NCBI RefSeq assembly: GCF_032854445.1
Contig: NC_088303.1
Coordinates: 29,987,265-30,051,264 of the forward strand
Length of the DNA: 64,000 bases
Source: Liolophura sinensis
Taxonomy: Eukaryota > Mollusca > Polyplacophora > Chitonida > Chitonidae
Direction of reading: 5' to 3'
The position numbers were made by a program, and so were the translations under genes. Positions 59,457 through 64,000 of the stretch are shown piece after piece (within the stretch, counting starts at the first letter, position 1; every line of letters begins with the position of its first letter). Below the pieces are notes generated by a model, which was not told the DNA's origin, did no database searches, and saw nothing but the letters and a program-made list of their open reading frames with translations.

Positions 59457-59872
59457 TTAATATCCAGGAGATTTAACGTCGTTCTCTTGACATACGATAT
59501 GCAGATAGCAGTCCACTCAAGAGCATGTGTAGTTAATTAAGTCGTGCTTAAACGACGCACAGGTTAATTTGTAGACGTGGTTTCTCTCACGCCAGTAGAA
59601 TCTTCTGCTAACACCCATGGTCATGGCATCAATCACATGCAGGTATAGTGTTGGAGTTCAGATTCAAGACAGTTTAATTCTAGAGTGGTATAAGTTATAA
59701 TTAAGAATAGGCGTTTTGAACGATGAAGGTTGTACCAATTAATCATGTAATAACAAAATAAATCCTATCTCACGGTTCATTACAAGTTAAATCCTCCTCC
59801 TTCAGATTTAGAAAATCCTTCCAAATCCGAGAATTTTTCTGCGGTGTATATGTCTTTGAATAAACCTCAAGT
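59308..59872. repeat. inverted repeat with ~115-bp diverged arms
   Basis: Arm 1 at about 59308-59428 and arm 2 at about 59749-59872. Shared words, arm 2 read in reverse: ACACCGCAGAAAAA, TTCTCGGATTT, AAGGATTTTCTAAATCTG, GGAGGATTTAAC and CCGTGAGAT. The arms are well diverged, with small gaps, and lie about 320 bp apart. Confidence 0.75.
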
Positions 59873-61573
59873 GAATTACTTGCCAACCATTTTTTTGAAT
59901 GAATCAATATAATCAATACTTCCATCAATCATTCGCAATGCAAATACACTGTACTTCAGATTTTTGCATTTACATAAATGCAGGAATTTTTTGTATTGTT
60001 ACGCGCATTGGTTTTTGCGCTCTCTTTGTCTATACACATTTTGATTAAAAAGATTAATTGTACAGCATTACTGTAGATCAGCCTGCAGCATGAAGTTGTG
60101 GCTCAACAAAATAACGTATCGCAATTACGAAAAGACCAGGAGAAATCTGATGTACAAAGATTCATGATGTGTGATTTTACAAACATGTATGCCATCTGTC
60201 CCCACAACAGGTTAAAAACGATCCCGAGTGGGATGTATGAAAATATCTTGGTGTAAAATATGTCTTGATTTATGCACTTCAGATATCATTTCCCAGCAGA
60301 CAGTAAATGTGTTCCGTTTATATTTCGGGATCCTCTACAGCCATCATGTCTAGTGTCTACGTGACGTGAGATTATCAAACAAAACTACTGTGCTCATAGG
60401 TTTTTGCCGCTATCCTTTTGTTTGTATCGGTATTTAACACGATGCGGCCAAACATTGCTAAGAACACAAGTCTGAAACCGAGGGAAACAAAACGAAAGCC
60501 GTGGCCTCCTGTCGTCTGCTTGTTCCATTTGATGCTCTGGCACGCGACGTTCGATAACCTTGTTGACCTTGCGAAATTAGCAAGCGTGGGAAACGTCCGG
60601 TTTCTCGCTAGAGGTAACCTTGAGGTCGCGTGGGTGAGTAAATATCCAAATGTCTGCCCTTCCCTGAAGATATTTAATCCCGCCATTTCGACTCGGTTTA
60701 TTCAGCTAAGGTTACGTGCGTGAATGCAAACCCTCTGTAGCTATCGCAGTGGCATTTCCTTTATGTCGCACCGAGTTACGTCAAATCAGAACTTCACTTA
60801 CGGTAAGACAACTTGTGATGATATCACTGCAGTTCCGCGCATCGCGCTCAATGGGGGTAGACAAAGTATCAAATTTTTATCACGATTTCATCAGACAGTG
60901 GTGAAGTTTCGAGCAATATGTACCGATTAAAATGGAAGGTTTTACCCTCCACAAGATGTGCCAGCGTAACAATTGTGGACGTGTGACGTGGGTGTGACTA
61001 AGGTTACGAGCATGGGCAAACGTGGTAAACAGCAGGGTACGGTTAACTAATTTCACGTGTTCTGGTTTACTGCTGACGTTGCAACAAATGTGAAACTAGC
61101 CAACTTCTACCGCAGCATGCTTTTGTGGCATGTATTAAAACTTAAGGCTCGTAAGTAACAGGCTTGGAAAATGTCAAGAATACATGCAACTACATTCCTT
61201 GATGAAGCACATCTCGGGGCATCAGTTTTAGCAGGTATATCAGGATATAATATGGACAACCAGGAAAATCTTCCATTTTGTTATCTGTAGCAGGTAGACT
61301 TGTAGGGAAATTCGTGTCCACGGTTAATGGCGCTTTAACTTGGCACACCGTTTCTGAATAACAGGATATATTTGTGAACCCTCTTGCCAATAGAGGAGTT
61401 TTAGTGGTGCCGGTTATGTTGTATAGTGAGCTTTCAGTGATAATCCATATAAATTATTCAGTATGAACACCTCACTATCGCTGGGTTCAAGCGGTGCAAA
61501 CTATTATTGTAATCGCTTATTAAAACAGTTGCAGTATAAGCCGTTTCATCGATTATAGATAATATCCCATGGC
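59873..61573. other. no gene recognised
   Basis: Opposite-strand frames at 60375-60723 show no domain. A lone CSL core CGTGGGAA lies at 60595-60602. Confidence 0.4.
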
Positions 61574-61710
61574 ATACTCAAATAAATAATATGTTAAATT
61601 TAACAGAATGTTTGTTGTCTAAGTGATGCAAGAATGTATTCTGTTATTGCAAAAGATTATTTTGTTAAATATAACACACACATTCTGTTAATTCAACACA
61701 AATATTACAT
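61574..61710. repeat. foldback MITE-like element, truncated copy 4
   Basis: ATACTCAAATAAATAATATG, then TTAAATTTAACAGAATGTTT and GTTGTCTAAGTGATGC match the terminal repeat of copy 2. Next come TGTTAAATATAACACACACA and TTAATTCAACACAAATATTA of the interior. The far end is missing. Confidence 0.7.
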
Positions 61711-61942
61711 TGACTGGATTATTTAGAGGGCACATTCTACGATTTTCTAGTCATAATATAATCTAGTATATCTTTATCTGACGATATAGGGATAAAGGAT
61801 GTAGGTGGTGGCGAGGTGGAGTGGGGGGGGGGTAGGCGGTGTAAACTTAGGGGTCCATTTGTACCTATTCCCCCCTTTTGATGTTTACCTGTGAAATATT
61901 CCTAGAAAAACAATAACACAAGAATGTTTAGACTGTATTGAA

Positions 61943-62111
61943 TTTAATTATTACTATATACATAATATACATAGACACAAGTAAAATGGTAATCCAGTGC
62001 TATTTAAAATAGTTTCTCAATAGTAAATTCATCCACTCAAACAGTACATGTATGATTGCACAAGTAAGTCTTAATTTAAATTGATCGAGATTCACCCATG
62101 ATTAAATGACG
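61943..62111 (-). promoter_or_regulatory. HES gene C 3' UTR with poly(A) signal and AU-rich motifs
   Basis: On the minus strand, ATTAAA at 61948-61943 lies about 165 nt after the stop. ATTTA pentamers lie at 62107-62103, 62081-62077 and 62028-62024. Confidence 0.45.
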
Positions 62112-64000
62112 TCACCATGGACGCCAGGCGGCTTTGGAACTGGTTGGCGATGAGTCTTCACTACACGGTGACCTTGACCCCTCACTAGCACTGTCACTAT
62201 AATCTCGCAGATTCTCGTCGTAGTCTCGTACGTTATCTGGTTCTTGTTTTACTTGGACATGGGAAGAGGTTGCATGTTGACTGTATGTTGAACTAGTTGT
62301 AGGTTGAGAAATGGTACATGCACTCTTGGATTGTGATTCACTGACCTGAGGATTCGGCATGGACACAGTATAACTATGGGAACGCGATGCACCACATCTT
62401 ACAGGAAACCCTGCGTTGTTGTTGTTGGATAGTTTTTGTAAGACTGGCATCCTTAAATTCAGGTGAGATTCCGCATGAGATGCAGGGTAGGTTGCACGTG
62501 CATCCTCGCTAAACGTGGCATGATGCGGGTTTACCAGTCGGCTGTCATATGGCGAGTTCATCACGTGATTCTGCTGGTGATGTCGTTGTTGTTGCTGACT
62601 GTAGCTGGACAAGCCGTGGTGTTCTGGCGAAACGGTTCCAGCGTTGGGCGAACACGGCGCGTGGGTCAAGTGGTTAAACAATCCTGCCTGGAGAGCAGCT
62701 GAGTTGCCCGTTACATCTGAAAGCGTGGACAGTAAGCCCAGGGTCTCCTTGGCACATGCACTGAAGCCTCCTGCGAACTGATTGCTCGAGTTGCTTATTG
62801 TTGACGGTGATCCTGAAAAAAACAAATTGCCGAATATATTAAGGCAATAGAGCATGGGACTAAAACGTCCACATATATCATATGAGTACCCAAGAAAACA
62901 CAAGTGACATAATTTTCTTTAATTTTCATTAATTACGCAATATGTTCACAGACTGAAACTTACAGAACGCTAATACATTTATTGTTCGTCACTTTCTCCC
63001 GATACTTATGACTTGAATTAATTTAATCAAATTAAACCTATTTAAAGGATATAAGGAGTATTTTGCCAAATAAGTGAAATACATACCCATTATACTGTTG
63101 TGTTGTATAGCAGCAATGTGTTTCACTGTCATCTCCAAAATATCGGCTTTGTCGAGTTTACTGAAGTTGGATTCCTGAAAATCGAAAGATATAGGTAAAT
63201 GTTAAGTGCCAAAAGTAGCAACTAATCAGCATAACTGTGGGATGAATTGAATTGATAGGTCAACAGAATGAGACTGTTTGGCTTTTGCTATAATGAGCAG
63301 GTTGGTCATTAATATGCGCTCTAGTACACCCATGACAGACACGGTAATCTCCCCTTGACCTCCTGATAGCCTGACGACAGCTATTTCTCGCGAAGTCGTT
63401 GATGCTTTCTTTTGACGCTACTTTGCCACTGCATCGATTCGAACGAGGCTTGGTCCATTCACCGTGTGCGAATATATTAATTACTCTACTCATTTTCTGA
63501 CATGCGAAATGTAAGTTTAGAATTAAATTAATGCATACAAACTGACTGTTGTAGGTAGGTTTTTATCTTACCTCTTTTCCGTTAGCTTGTAGAACCAATG
63601 ACTTCAGCTGGTTTAGACTGTCATTAATACGAGCGCGCCGTCTTCTTTCCATCAACGGCTTGTTACACTGCAACAACAACAACGAGAAAGTGAGAACATC
63701 GTAAATGGCAATCGCATGGACGGAAGTGAAGGATGCTCAAACTTACATGTACTCATTGGACATCCGTAACAATTTATTGTATTGTTTTTGCATACTTCCA
63801 GTCTTTCAAACCCTGCAGACTTTGACAAACGTCCAGCGATATAGGCCTGCCCTACTATCCGATAGGTATAAAGTTTAGAAAATTACGTATGTGTAGCAGT
63901 TAACGTACATTATAGACACCTCATACCATAGATATAATAATACACTACGAGAATTTGAAATAGCTTACCTTTTTCGATGAAGAGTTAATGTCCACTTTAT
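62112..64000 (-). CDS. HES: HES gene C, bHLH-Orange-WRPW repressor, 5' end beyond window
   Basis: Third HES repressor, convergent with gene B. Minus-strand exons: 64000-63969 (partial), 63667-63572, 63174-63087 and 62812-62112. Introns 1 and 2 are phase 0 at the positions used in A and B. The third intron (63086-62813, phase 1) after helix 2 is unique here. At least 304 residues are visible, starting KVDINSSSKK. The bHLH has NKPLMERRRRARINDSLNQ, a loop with NGKEESNF and helix 2 [19 protein letters not shown]. The Orange domain is divergent (FAGGFSACAKETLGLLSTL), followed by QQQQ, NNNN and serine-rich linkers, one VKQEP SUMO-type motif (62252-62238), an acidic/serine tail and AAWRPW at the end. 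All visible splice sites are GT-AG. The start codon and promoter lie past the right edge. Confidence 0.96.

Overview
The window is animal nuclear DNA: AT-rich, intron-bearing, gene-poor and full of short retroelements, foldback elements and tandem repeats. Three protein-coding genes can be supported. All three are HES (hairy/Enhancer-of-split) transcriptional repressors with a bHLH domain carrying the family proline, an Orange domain and a C-terminal WRPW tetrapeptide. The repeat types and gene structure suggest a marine lophotrochozoan (mollusc- or brachiopod-like). That assignment is inference from general familiarity with such genomes, not from a search. Layout: 0-33 kb has no recognisable protein gene. 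It holds two tRNA-derived SINE families, a 43-bp satellite (4.3 kb), a 50-bp-arm inverted repeat (13.5 kb), a Tc1/mariner-like remnant (18.4 kb), one intact tRNA-Lys(CUU) gene with a decayed inverted copy (19.2 kb), a foldback/MITE family (25.8, 27.0, 28.5 and 61.6 kb), a 30-bp minisatellite (26.5 kb), a TA run and a 260-bp pentanucleotide array (30.3 kb). HES gene A lies at 34.9-36.4 kb (+), HES gene B at 46.2-48.6 kb (+), and HES gene C at 62.1 kb to beyond the right edge (-), so B and C converge. Gaps of about 10 and 13 kb contain more SINE copies, a 91-bp duplication (40.3 kb), a 23-bp minisatellite (52.2 kb) and an unexplained partly coding-like inverted repeat (59.3/59.8 kb). How the genes work together: HES proteins are classical direct targets of Notch signalling through CSL (Su(H)/RBPJ) and repress by recruiting Groucho/TLE through WRPW. 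Genes A and B each have a CSL core CGTGGGAA upstream of a TATA-like box. The region around it is shared between the two promoters: an inverted CCAAT, the CSL site and a CTTCACA word occur at identical spacing over 57 bp (36/57 identical, no gaps). Both promoters also carry a GCAGCTGA proneural-type E-box and two further reverse-oriented CSL cores upstream. This looks like a small, co-regulated, Notch-responsive HES complex comparable in logic to the insect E(spl) complex. Gene C keeps a third intron that A and B lack, and its promoter is outside the window.
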